In this document: positions 51,450 to 64,000 of the stretch, piece by piece | Numbering within the stretch: position 1 is the stretch's first letter | How the letters are laid out: every line of letters begins with the position of its first letter | Source of the DNA: Neelides folsomi | Taxonomy: Eukaryota > Arthropoda > Collembola > Neelipleona > Neelidae | Length of the DNA stretch: 64,000 nt | Direction of reading: 5' to 3' | NCBI GenBank assembly: GCA_034687125.1 | Contig: JAQGBZ010000122.1 | Coordinates: 1-64,000 of the forward strand | Position numbers and translations under genes: made by a program | Notes under the pieces: model-generated | The model's input: the letters and a program-made list of their open reading frames with translations, nothing else | Databases searched by the model: none | What the model was told of the DNA's origin: nothing

Positions 51450-51613
51450 GGGAGAAGAAGATGAAATTAAGCTGTTCAGCCTTTCAGGCTGGGAGCTCCT
51501 ACGCTCAGAAGATATTGAGTGGACACATGCAGAATTACGGGGCGACGAGCTCAACTGCCGCCACTTCAAACACCGGCGAATCCACCCATGGCCTCCTTAT
51601 GCCTACATGGAAG
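51450..51613 (+). other. Candidate isolated coding exon
   Basis: An acceptor (ttcttctgaacag) and a donor (TGGAAG|GTCAGA) bound 164 nt that are much richer in G and C than the surroundings. Two frames are open throughout. One has an ATG at 51461 and reads through a Ser/Thr/Gly-rich stretch to MPTWK at the donor (phase 0). The other is acidic then basic and ends in YAYME (phase 1). I do not recognise either protein. It looks like one exon of a gene with very long introns. Confidence 0.35.
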
Positions 51614-54600
51614 GTCAGAGATCATTTGCTCAAATTACCCTTTAATTCATATACAACCGTGTATTTAATATATATTTATATTGACCCACAGTCAAACATT
51701 TCCTATTACTTTCACTATTGCTAATAATAACTACATACGATTACATATTACGTATTAAGTATTTCACATAAATGTTTCACAGATCATATTTTATGGGTTA
51801 ATTTCGCCTTTTATGAACTCGAAAGGAACTTAGGGCTATTGTTATTTATATTGGTATAAAACTCATGTCCACAGTCATAAAACATAATGGAATTTTAAGA
51901 AATCAATTATTACCTTTTTACTTTAACTTGACACTTTATTAATACATAAACTTTCACATAAGTTTTTTATTTGATAAAATAATATCAATTGATGTCTAAC
52001 ATAAAAGTTGCAATTTAATTTTTTATTAAATTGAAAATGGAGGTGAAATTGTTGAAAATAAAGGAGGAAAATCTTATTTTACTTCCTCTCTAACATTCCA
52101 TCTGAGTGAGTGAGTTGACAGTGAATGAATGATTAATGAGAAATGTGGTGAAGGTGAAACTGATTGTATTAAGACTAATTTACTGGGGTCTTACAAATGT
52201 TGAATTCGCTCCTCTCAGACTTAATTTATTAATTGATATAAGTTTGTATAAGGTTCTTATAAAATATTATATATTAGATGAGTAATGTCGCAGAGGCCAT
52301 ACATAGTCGATCAAAGGAGGAAGTCTTGAGGTTGTGAAGAGAGTGAGATATGGATGAGGCATTCGGGTGGAACGAAGTCACATAAGAACCTTTTATGATT
52401 CCCTCCTTTACTAATGGTCCCTCAACATAAATAACCGATTTAATCTCCATTATAATACCAAACAATTCAATCTATGAAGGAAACTGCCTTACAGCCATTT
52501 TCGAGAGAATGATGAAATGAACCAATCGGCGCCTTGGCCTTTTATCCCCATTATTTATCCATTAAAACGAAGCCACCGTTCTGATTTTTCCAAATTTACC
52601 TTAGGCGTTGATCGTTGATACAAAAATCCAAATCGAAATTGTGATTGGAAATTAAATTCCGAAATTCTGAAACACAATTAATATTTTATTTATCAAATTG
52701 TAAAACACCAATTATTTATGTTATTCAAATATATAAATAATTTTTTATGTATTTGAGTTTTTAACTTTTATACATATTTTTTATTAAGTATTATAGATTT
52801 TAAAACTACAAATTATGTACACATATCATAATTTGTTAATTAAGTTACTAATAAATTATTATACTTATGATTTAAATATTTATAAAATTTAGCTAATAAA
52901 TAAGATTTGCATTAATACATGCTTTCTTATATTGAAGAACATCAATCTAAGTCAGTGGCGATTCTCTTCAAGTGCGGTGTCAGAGATTGTTCACAATATC
53001 TATATTTCACAAGTATATTAGTACCTATCATATGTAATAACTACACATAATGTATGTATACCTATATTATCTTCTAACATTAGGATTAGCAATGATGTCA
53101 CATTCAGAAAATGGGGATTTGCATTTTGAGGTTGAAAGACGCGCGTCCAACTTTGCTAGATAATAAAGGCTGACTCTCATCATTTCCTTTACATAATATA
53201 CATACCGTATATATATACATATAGGTATAGCACGTATATTTTAAATAGACTTTCCACTCCTTTATAAAACCACTTCACAAAGTGTATCAAGCATTCATTA
53301 TCATTGTTATCATGGACAAGACGTTATCAAATTCAGACTCGGCAAAATGACAGAATCCATTTTCCCTTAAACAGATTTATCTTCACCTTGGCAAAGATTT
53401 CCTTAAATCATTTGTTGTTAAGTGTTTGAGTAATTTGATGACCAGAATAACAAAATTTGTGTACCCAAATATGTAAGTACATGGGTACATTGTTTACTAA
53501 TTATAAAGTTAGCATTTTATATGTATAAATTATTATATAAATGTTTTTGAGCTTTCGCTTTGATTTTATACGATTTTTCTATTATTATTATAATACATAG
53601 AAGTAAATATAATGTGTGTATTATATGGATAGCTATGTACTATTATACGTATCAATACAAAAGTACAAAATCATATGTATGTATCTTATATAGAAACATA
53701 TAAAATGTCATTTCATTGGAATGCAATGGAAAAATTTGATCGATTTAAAGTACCGGCGATGGTCCCGAGATTTCCCGTCTCTTTGTATGACCAACGCTTC
53801 ACTTCCTCTTACTTTTTTGTCTATTAAAAAACCCGGGCAAATTTTTTTTCTGTTCCTCCTCGTCTTCGTCTCATTTTTCGAGTGTCAAAAATAAAAAGAA
53901 TTTTCTTCACGTCCAACTGCTCATATTTACCTTATAAATACAATTCGACTTTTATATATTCATTAAAACAACTCAAGTTCTAATACTTCAATATACCAAA
54001 TAAATAGATTATTTTCACCAAACTATGTGAATCTCAGAAACTTGTGCAACAAAGCGTTTCTAATGATTAATAAATTTATATTAATGTAGTTTACATTAAA
54101 TTTGCATGCATTGGTTCACAAGATATCATAACTCTAAAAGGCCCATATTGACCGTTAGGTTGGGTTAGGTTAGGAAACAACCGAGGTCGTTTGGGTGGAG
54201 AAAGTAAACAGAGGAGGAGAAGCATTATGGTTCTTCTCTGGAGGGAGAAAAAGATTTTATTTATAATTAAAGTGGAGGTAATTTATGATTTTATCCTCTT
54301 CAGTGACAATTTAAGTGTGAACCTTAAAACGCCAAACATTCGGGCCATTTGTCAAAGGAGTCGAGGTTGTTTGGAAATTTCAATTAATTTACTCAAAGAA
54401 TATTAATGGGGTCAATTTGTATTGTGTCGTTGAGCAACCCCAGTCTTTGGTCGATTGAGATTGAAAGTTCACGGTAGAAGATTTTCCTTCATCTGCCTCA
54501 AGAAACATCAAAGATGTGACAATAGAATTAAGGAAACAGACCCAGCTGGAAAGAAAATGAAATGATAAAGGTAGGATTCAACATAACTCGACATCTCATC

Positions 54601-55366
54601 TCCCCATTCTCTTCTTTTTACAGAGATTTCAAGTATGAACTGACTGACTGTCAGATCTATAGAAACCAAAAGGTAGGATGGACAATTGGAACTTGTTTTC
54701 ATTCAAAGGATTGATTCCAGTTAGGGAACGTTCGTAAATCAGTTTACACAAAAAAATCGGCATTTTCACTCCCTCCCCCTTTTTCTGGTTAAGGTTCTAC
54801 TTATAGTTGTAAGTACTAATAGAACCCCATTTTAGTAAAGTGTGAGTTGATTTATTTACGTTCCCTTATAGGAATTCCTCCCTCAACGGAGACCAAAGCT
54901 CTTCTTCAATGAGTTCCCAATGAAGAAGCTTAAGAAAGTAATGTGATGTGTAAGCAAAATGAAGAAAGAACCTTTTCCAAGAAGGAAAATATTTGCTGAA
55001 CAAAAAGAGCTTCAACGAAATCAATGAGGTTTCTTATGCAACGGTTTTCCCCTCTTACATTTAATACAGTAAAGGAGTGAAAAGGGTGGAAAAAAATCAC
55101 TGGCTTTTATACATTTAACTATGGTCATGGTAATAATAAGAATCACATTTGTAACTTGTTCATTGTTAATAGAATATTTGGACTGTTTCCAATATATGGA
55201 ATATATGGGATTTATAGATATAAATCCTTCTTTTATTGAAGTGGGAAGGATTAAAAGTTATATTGGTTATAAGCTCCTTTCTCCTATTATTCTCTCTCTT
55301 ATACTTACATTGGATGGTGTGAAGGGTGGGAAGATTAAGGAAGAAGGAGATCAACTTCGCCAGGCG
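51614..55366. other. AT-rich sequence without a supported gene
   Basis: Small open frames occur (52274-52465 minus, 54191-54406 plus, 54508-54702 minus), with no domain or convincing splice partner. A less AT-rich patch at about 53750-53880 has no long frame. Confidence 0.45.
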
Positions 55367-55379
55367 GACAAAACTTGAG

Positions 55380-55533
55380 GACAAAACTTGAAAACTCTCA
55401 GCCAGATGCCCGTCTTCTCCCGCATTTACTCACCGAAAGATCAATACGGCCTTCTAATAATACCCCGTTGCTCAACGTTCCCAAGAGTCAAAATCCTCCT
55501 AACCGGCAAAATCCTCATAATAACAAAATAGTG
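55380..55533 (+). other. Candidate isolated coding exon with Pro/Asn-rich frame
   Basis: After a weak acceptor (acttgag), one frame stays open for 51 codons to a donor (ATAGTG|GTAAAA) and runs in frame to a stop at 55564. It encodes a hydrophilic Pro/Asn/Arg-rich segment including LLPHLLTERS and PNRQNPHNN. The 13-bp unit GGACAAAACTTGA is duplicated in tandem across the acceptor (55367-55392). No family is recognised. Confidence 0.25.
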
Positions 55534-55640
55534 GTAAAAGGATACTCACAATCCTCACCAAACTAATTTTAAATTATTAGTAAATACCAATATATTAATA
55601 AAAAATTCTAAACTTGATGAATAATAAAATACCAATAGTA

Positions 55641-55648
55641 TTTATATT

Positions 55649-55684
<36 letters not shown>
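55641..55684. repeat. AT dinucleotide microsatellite
   Basis: A run of TA repeats interrupted by a few extra T bases, of the kind common in non-coding AT-rich DNA. Confidence 0.85.
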
Positions 55685-58600
55685 GTAACATACCATACAT
55701 ATTAAGTATGTACTTTCTTTAGGTTTGATTGATTTTCAAAAATATTAATTTATTTAAAGAGTAATATATAATAAGTATTAAGATGAAACTTAGCATGCGA
55801 CATAATTAAGTACATAATTTTATAATTAATATCAATTATTTTTGAAACGCATTTGAACACGCGAGAACCACATGTTAATTTCTCAATGACGGTGAAATTC
55901 TTCAACTTTCAACAACTCACGATGTAAAATTGCGATGTTAACATAAAGCTAAAGGGTAACAATCTTCAATGTTAACTTTCTAATTTTCATGATCATTTAA
56001 TACATTATGTTATGTACGTACTTTTAACTTTGACTCAATTATTGGGCAATTAATTATGCAAATTTACCATTTGGCTCTTTGTACAAGTATTTTGGTGAAA
56101 GTGTGACAGCGGTGCAGGCCATGTGACACATTGCAGTGTCTTTATTTTTTAAACAGATTTCACCTCAAAGTCTCATATTGTAAATATGTACATAAAGGGA
56201 ACAGCGTGTTCTCCCAATGCCCCCACAGCACAAGTGGAATCAAGATTTAAATATTGTTTTCAAATTTTTAAAGTGAAAGTAAAGAAAGGTTATATCAATC
56301 TTATGTTAATGATTTTTGATGTAAAACTATAAATAACACATGGGTGTATGAATATGTTGCCTAAAGGGAAAATAAACTTTAGAGTCTTTTTCTGAAATGC
56401 ATACATGAAGTTTGTTAAGGTCTCAGGTCGACATTTGAGAAGGAGTCTCATGAATCATTCGAGCTCAGCTTCCTAATGACAGTAATGACACTTAATCCTC
56501 GTGCACTTCTTCCCCTCTTGGGACCATCACTCACTAACTTAATTCTTCTTTTTGGATCTTCTTCCACTAAACTTTTTAGATCTCTATTAACTAACGACCG
56601 GTCCAACCTAAGTAACTCACAGGCTTCTTTAAATTGTCAAATTTCAAATAAAATGTATCTTATCAAATAACAAATCTCTATTATCTTATTTCGAAAATCC
56701 TTGCTTTTTAATTGTAATGAACGGCAAACGACATTATAATTATTAGTTATTTTAATAAGGAAATTTTCTACCATTCACACTATTTAAATATACCTAATCA
56801 AGGTAATAGAGTGCCAGTTAGTAATATACATGTACTTAGGTAAGTATTATATGTGGATTATATAGGTAGTCAGTTTAAGGGTTAAATATGACCTACTTAT
56901 TTACTCCCTATTAAGCACACTCTGACCCCTATACATATATGTAATATTACACTGATAAGATAAAATAATATTTGATCTATTAAAGTACACAATGTGATAC
57001 TAAAGCGATTGCCTTGTCTTAATTAGCCTAATTGCTTAACAATTTCAAAAATGGGGCCCAAGATTGGCATAACTATTTCCAATGAAATGCAAAGCTCAAC
57101 AAATAAAGAATTAAATCATAAAAATCGAGGAAATTCCAATATCAGGATATCTAGACGCGTACATAAAATCCACAAAGAAAGTATTTCCTTTTCCCTCATT
57201 TATAATCATAACAATTCGGAGAGATAAAAGTGGCTATTATATTTGAGAGTGAATGCGTGTATGGAAATGAAAGGATTGGGAAGAATGCAGAGGTAAATAA
57301 ATTCAAGATAGGGTTGTTATGCAAGCCATAGTTTATGTCGACTATGGACACAATATATTAATATTTCCCATACATATTACATACATAAAGAATGGGGAAT
57401 AATCGGGAGCATAACAAACTTTCTGTTCCCACTTGGTCAATTTCATCACGTTTTTGAGTTCAAATGTAAGGGAAGTATGAAGAGATTCATATGAGATCCA
57501 CACGCTCATCTTTCTTATAAGACTGAGATGAGTCAAGTCTTGAACAAACGCATCTCGTTTCTCGGATGATACTAAATTATTCCGCTCCTAGCCTTTCTAA
57601 TTTGCAAATGTTTGTACTCTTTGGGCTTCGTGGGTTTCTTTCTTCGACGAGTACTTGAGTCGTCATGGAACTAACGAGGCTTTTGTAAAACAGGAAGCTT
57701 TCATAAATGAAAAAGGGCCAATGTTTAAATCACCATCTAAAATAACCCTCAGAGCATTTCATTTCCAAAATTATGTGTATTAAATTATAAGAAAGATATT
57801 ATTGCAACCGAGGAGCTTTAATGTATGTGTTCATGTGAGAACCATTTGAGACACTTCCAATTTCATTTTGGCCTCCTTTTTACAAATGTCGCTCATCTTT
57901 CTCTCTTTGGCCAACGCCAACTATTCATTTTCCCCTTATTTCATAAATGTGACCACATATATCGATTGTTTTCCCGATTTATTCCCAATGATTTAAGATT
58001 GTGGTTTTTCATTCAAAATGTTAAACTCATACAAATACACAAGAATGGGTTTTCATATGGAAACTTTTACAAATCAGAAGTCTCATTAGAAATCTAATTA
58101 GTAGATGTGAATGGTATATGATTTTCATTTAAATTAAAGTATAGAATTTCATTGTACTATTAATATTTAAAATATACAATTTGGAAATTCAAAAACATTA
58201 ATTTTAATTTTTAATCAGATGGCATAGAATTTCGTTTTGAAAGCAAAGATTAATTAATTCTAAAACCATGTTTATGTTTTTACTATTTGCTAATAGTTTA
58301 TTTAGGTAAGTTAATTTTAACTTAAAATAATTTAACAGGGACGTATGTAATGATATCCCAATTTACATACGTATCTACTACCACTTTATGTAGTATCAGT
58401 ATCATATATTAAGATGAAGATTTTTTAAAATCTAATCTATAAATATGGTTGGTATGTAAAGTAGGTATGTAAATGGGAAATAAGCTTATCATAACTATTT
58501 TTGTATCCGGTATGCAGGTACCCTTATTTTTTGAAATTACATCCTTTACAAAGAAGAGAATTAAAATTTCAAATGAGTGTAATGTAATGTACAAAATAAA

Positions 58601-61600
58601 TTCCTCCAAGAAATAAAATTCCTATTGTGTAATCCCTATCTGTATCAGTGTGTTATTGGTTATAAAGGTACAAGGGTTTTAGTTTTAATTAGTAGATGTA
58701 AAGAAAGAATTTAATTATTTTCCCCGTCATTCAGATTCGCACATTCTCAGTTCAATTTATTACATTCGAATGGGAAAAGATGTGAATTTAAAGTAGAAAT
58801 CATTCAGTGGATTTACAAACTCCAAATTATTATATTTGATTCAATTTGTCAAAACGTCATTGTTGGTTATAATTTAGAGAACTGACGGTCGTTTGAATAA
58901 GAAATATGGAAGTGTAAGGAAAGGCAAAATGCATAGAAATTCCAACTGCCATTTAAAACATTTTCCCACATCCCTTTCCTTTCTTCCTGGTTTTGATAAA
59001 TAGAAAAGGTGTATGGGTGGAGTTGGAAATCCAAAGTGCCCACTCGCTCACAATCTTCCCCGAATCTCAAACATGTGAACAAACCCTCGACCCAACTATG
59101 TATGATATATGACTCAAAAAGTTTTGAGAGATGGAAAGTAAGAAAATACAATAAGGTTTACAATTCCATACAATCCATTCTACAAAATCCATTAACTTCA
59201 TTTAAAATTATATTTTTTATAATGGACATCAATATAACATGAACGATGAGTTTAACTTTATGAAACGTCTTTTATCAAAGTGATTGAAAATTCTAGTATA
59301 TTTACATACATATATAATGAATTAATAATATGCAAAGACATTATTAAATATATATTAGTGTATTTATAAGTAATAACAATGACCAATGTATCCTAGTTTA
59401 GTTATTGATTACAATTCGCAGATAATTCTATTTACTTTTTATTATACTCTATATATCTGATCAAACAACATTTCCTAAATCGTATATGTATTTAGGTATT
59501 ACATGATGTATGTATGTACCAATAGGTATGTACAAACTGCTTACAATTATTTGCAATCCATTTATGTATCTTATTTTCAACTTTCATCTATTTTGCGGAT
59601 ATATAAAATACTATGAATATAAGTATGATACGCATGTACTGTATTTCTTATTTCACAGAAGGTGTGTTTATATATCTACCTAGAAACCTAGGAATATAGT
59701 TTTATTTGTATTTCAAGTAAGGTTTTGGATCATAAATCTTGGCAGATTTACGATACACATAAATGGGTGAGAAGTTATAGGCCCTTAAAGACAGAAAAGA
59801 TAGTGAAGAATCAATGTAAATTTTGGTAATTTCAACTTGTATCTTTATTCCCATTTAATCTTGTTTGAACTTTCATTAAACTCTTTGTAAAGACAATGAG
59901 TCCCATAAATCCGTGTCTCAATGAGTGAAGAATCTCAATAGTTATGTAAATGAATAGACAGTGAATGCATCTTACAAGACATGTATATTTATCAAGTATC
60001 CAGTGAACTGATATTGATTTTGTAAGGGGCTAATATGGTCTCAAATGACTTTCAAGTTCCTTTCAACCGATTACATTTCTATTGATTATCCCTTAAATGG
60101 AAATGTAATTTAAGGAGAAAAGTGGAATAAGTAAGATGGGGATTTTGAAACTCTTCCTATGTATAGATCTCCATGAGTATCTTCTTGTACAAATAGAGAG
60201 ATAGTAATATCATTGTACATATTAATGTAATAGCTACATTTACTTACTTTCTCTTCTTCCCTGAGGGTCTTTTGTGAAAGGTTGTTCATTAAGGATGGAT
60301 TCGCCAGCTGGTGGCTCTCCAAACCTCCCAATTCATTGCATATTAAAACTAAAATGATTCCTCAGTTCATCTTAATAGTGTAAAAGGAACTTTACGGGGT
60401 GGAGAAATTAGATAAAAGGAGAAAAGCAAAAAGAAGGTAATATTTCATAAGATAGTGTCATTATGTGGAAGGTCTTATGGGGAACTTCGCCAGAGTGAGG
60501 TCATGACATGCCGCACCCATTATAGCATTATTATAACTCAGGGACCTTTACAGCTATGCAATTTACTATGCCAATCCTGTCTGCATAATTATACTATGTA
60601 GTACTTTTATATAAAAACCTATATGTACAAATAGATACCTAGGTATATTTGTAAAGTATTTGAAAGTGGGATATGGAAAAGTGCAAATGTGAAACCTAAA
60701 AATAATTCACTACCTCGCTTGCATAATTGATGAGATTTTAATATGAACCTCCATTTATGGCTTCTTCTATTTGTCCCCTTTCCAAAATCATCAATTGTCA
60801 CGGGAGACATAATGAATGTACTTGTATATGCATTCTTACCCTTAATTTGTTAATTCTATGAGAGAAAATGAATGAAGAATTAGTAACCGTCATTATTACC
60901 TATTGGATACCACCAATGTATACAGAGACATATCAATAGTTCTCATATATGGTACATGTATTAGTTGTATATGGAGCTATATGAGATAATAAATAAATAA
61001 GCAAGTTCAAGTGGGTTCACTATAGTTGTCTTTAATATTTAGTAGTTAATCAACTTTTCTCACTTTCCGTTTGTCAAAGTAATCATGAGTTGAGTTGTGA
61101 CTCGGAAATATTCCCAGTAGAATCTTCAATGGAGCAGTTCCACTCTTAATTTAAATGGGGGGAATGCTATGCTTTTAATGAATGTTGGGTTGGGAATACC
61201 TACTCATAAAAATTCTTTCAGAGAATTAAATTTCACTAAAACACTAGAACGTTGAAAAGGCTTTCACTCGATCTCAATGTATCCCAAGTTACAATTCAAA
61301 CCTATAACTTCCTAACAGATACTAAATATAAATATAAGTATATTTGATATGCACCTACTGATAATATATTTAACAGTTTGTTAGTTATACGATATGGACT
61401 GGACTTCATTATGGAGTATCTGTAGAGTAAAAGACATATTACATATCAAATCACCAAGAGTTCAATAAAAGAGAACGTTAGCAAAATAATATTATTTTTG
61501 TCATTTGATGTAATTTAGAGTACATTTTGCCGTTGGCCTTGATTGGTTCTTTCCGATTCATTGGAGAAAGCTAAGAGAAATGGCAAATGTTGGAAAATGT

Positions 61601-64000
61601 TTGTTTTTGAAATTGTGGATCGTGTGGGTCGGTTTTGGTATGGAAGGAATCTATAAAGGAATAACAATTAAGTGGCCAATGAGTGTCAAAGAAACTTCCT
61701 TTTGTCTTCTCGTAATTGAAGGGAAAGGAGGAGGAATGAAATCGATGAGGCTCGTGACTTTTAATTTGCTCAAGGATATCCTATTCATTTCCTTCTTGAG
61801 TTAAAGTATTTGAGCCTCACTCGATTCTCTTCCGATTTTCTTCGACAGGAAAATCAATCACGTTAACATTTTACTGCTTCTCATTCTCGCTCTTCCCGCA
61901 CTGAAATCGGCAAACGTGGGGAGATAAGATATCTTATTTCAAATGGGAAAATGCATAAAAACTCTCCACATAAAACTCCGTACACAAATACAGATTGAAT
62001 AAATTTCAAATATTTCCACATGGTTTATGAAATCAATTGTCCATATTTAAATTTATGTCCTGGGTAATTAAAACGTTGTACATATTTAATGAATTCATAA
62101 AGACCAATTAAAAGTTTAGAATCAATCTCTTTTTAATTACATCCATAGCTTGAGTAAATGACAAATCTGATCATTGGGTGTATTTTATTTGTCCTTAAAT
62201 TAAGAGAGAATGAAGAGAAACTTTAATCTGGACAGATTTGATTAAATTGGTCTTGCTCGTAAAAAAGGAGAAAAGAGAAAGCAGCTTGTAATTCATTGGG
62301 AATTATAAAGGAGAAATCTCTTGGAGTGTCTCCAAAAATTTAAATTCAAGAGACCTGGATGAAACTAAAGTTATTTCTTTGTAGGGAAGACTGTTAAAAT
62401 GTTCCTCTATAAATGGGCATTATATGAAATTGATATACCCTATTAGGTCTTTCCAAGAAAATTCCCCACATTTTGAAAGAAAGTGAGCTGAAGGTCTTCT
62501 ACAACTTGAATTACAATCAGTTGGATCGTGAGAGTCTTGGACATTGTTGGTCTTCGCTTCCTACCAATCATCCGTGATCAGACATGCATCAACAATTTGC
62601 GAAGCTTCTTGAAACAAATCCCTTTGGAACTCATTTTCACTTTATTCGCTCTTCCGAACCACTAAAGTGACACTTTCAACTAAACAATCAATGGGGGTCT
62701 TTTCTCCATTGCAAATATTCACTTAAATAAATATATGTATTATACTTTAAGGTATACTTACAGATATTATAAATTTATGTTGTCTATACTAGCTTGTATT
62801 TAACCTCAACTTAATAAACTGTCTTATTTTATAAATATGTTTAAACGGTATTAATACTGTATACTTCATACATATGGATAACTACATATAAACTTCTTAT
62901 GCCTGCTTATTATATTTACATAAACAATGTACTTTACAATGTAGGTTATTTTAAGTGGTTTGTTTTGGTTTTAAATAATCCAACTAATTTACATATGTAA
63001 TTAAATAAATAAATAGATTAATATCTTTGCATCATTGAAATAAGGATGAATGATATTTATAATTACCTAATACCCCAATTTAAATAAAAGCCATTTTGTT
63101 CATTTAATTTCATTTCTTCACTTTTATGTGAATATAATTTATCACTTGTAATTGTTAATATGATAAATGCCTGCTATACCTATACTACCATATGTATAGA
63201 AACTATAGATAGGTAATAACAAACTTATATTAATAGATAAAATACTCTTATAATAATTTTTGAGTATTTTATTGATTTAAAATGAATTCCAATAGTGATT
63301 TTATATCATAAAAAGTAATGTTCTTTTTCTTTTATCTATACCTGTGAATTTATATGGTACAATTTATATTTATCTGTACTAGTACAGTTTAAGTGACAAG
63401 AAACATATGGCTCTCACATATCGAAATTAAAAATTAAAAAAATATTCTTTCACACTAAGGACCAAGGAGATGCTATAAAAGTGTGAAAGGTAAAATGTAA
63501 AAATTGGCAATGGGTCTGAGAAACTTTTCTACTTTGGGATCCTGGGCATTAAATGTGAAAGTGTGAGGGCGGGTGGGGAGGAGGTCAGTTGGGAGACGAA
63601 ACTTCCCATTGCCAGCTGGTCGAGTGGCCAAACAAATCATGTCATTTTGTCAGCCAATTTCCTCGCTCTCTCCGATTCAAATATTCCCAGCCACGATTGT
63701 CCTCAACGACCGGACCGGGCCTTCTTTTTTAATCTTTGTCTGTCTGGAGTGGGAGGAGGGAGTTGTTCCAATGTCGCCCATGAGGAAAATCACATCACAT
63801 CATTCTTGTCATCATTAAAATCACATCATTCTTGTCAGTGTCCCAGGTTTCATTTGGGAAGGACCCTTGTTCCATTTTTTCCTCCCCGAGAGAGGAAAAG
63901 GAGGGAGTTGGGCCGGTTGTTATCAAGTGAGTGAGCCATTACATACATTAGCAGGCGAGGAATTGTTTAAATATTTGATAAGAACGAGGGAAGACGGAGG
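55685..64000. other. Gene-free right end of the window
   Basis: No supported gene. Open frames such as 56476-56670, 59009-59242, 61580-61804 and 63563-63934 show no recognisable domain. The last 450 bp are GC-richer and contain a tandem duplication of a unit with tcacatcattcttgtca at about 63790-63837. This patch could be a promoter or first exon of a gene beyond the window. Confidence 0.4.

Noticed and set aside
1-64000. CRISPR arrays, operons or other prokaryotic features
   Set aside because: The genes are spliced animal genes, and no regularly spaced repeat array is present.

Overview
The window is eukaryotic and almost certainly from an arthropod, probably a hexapod. It is AT-rich, its genes carry many short GT-AG introns (mostly 50-150 bp), and the proteins are animal orthologues, including an LDLa/S1 modular serine protease of the kind that starts the arthropod Toll cascade. 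The species cannot be settled from sequence alone.

The left half (0.7-34.2 kb) is dense in genes, and six can be assembled exon by exon with all phases matching. They are: a modular serine protease (minus strand, 542 codons); a three-repeat Myb of the B-/c-Myb type with the C-terminal MuvB-binding block (minus, 438 aa); POFUT2, an ER protein O-fucosyltransferase (plus, 426 aa); a mitochondrial Twinkle-type helicase that lacks the primase-like half (plus, 374 aa); the peroxin PEX16 (minus, 355 aa); and the cytoplasmic dynein 1 heavy chain (plus, 15 exons, 4580 aa). They are unrelated housekeeping genes and form no pathway, but some share promoters or 3' regions: PEX16 and dynein are divergent, and Twinkle and PEX16 converge within 275 bp.

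A dead Tc1/mariner-type element with about 47-bp terminal inverted repeats sits in POFUT2 intron 4. POFUT2 intron 3 is also unusually long and holds a GC-rich hairpin.

The right half (34.2-64 kb) has no gene I can assemble. It holds a decayed PIF/Harbinger-like (DDE_Tnp_4) transposase relic with a zinc-binding N-terminus and a SWIM-like C-terminus (41.2-43.7 kb), a possible short piggyBac-type TTAA element (50.1-50.3 kb), two perfect hairpins, and three isolated exon-like segments (37.8, 51.5 and 55.4 kb). These suggest the long introns or regulatory landscape of a gene lying mostly outside the window.

The most interesting observations are: a possible 30-nt GC-AG microexon in dynein intron 4 that resembles the end of the preceding exon; the primase-less Twinkle; the two sharp hairpins in the desert; and the isolated exon candidates. 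I did not find evidence for a wholly new multi-gene system.
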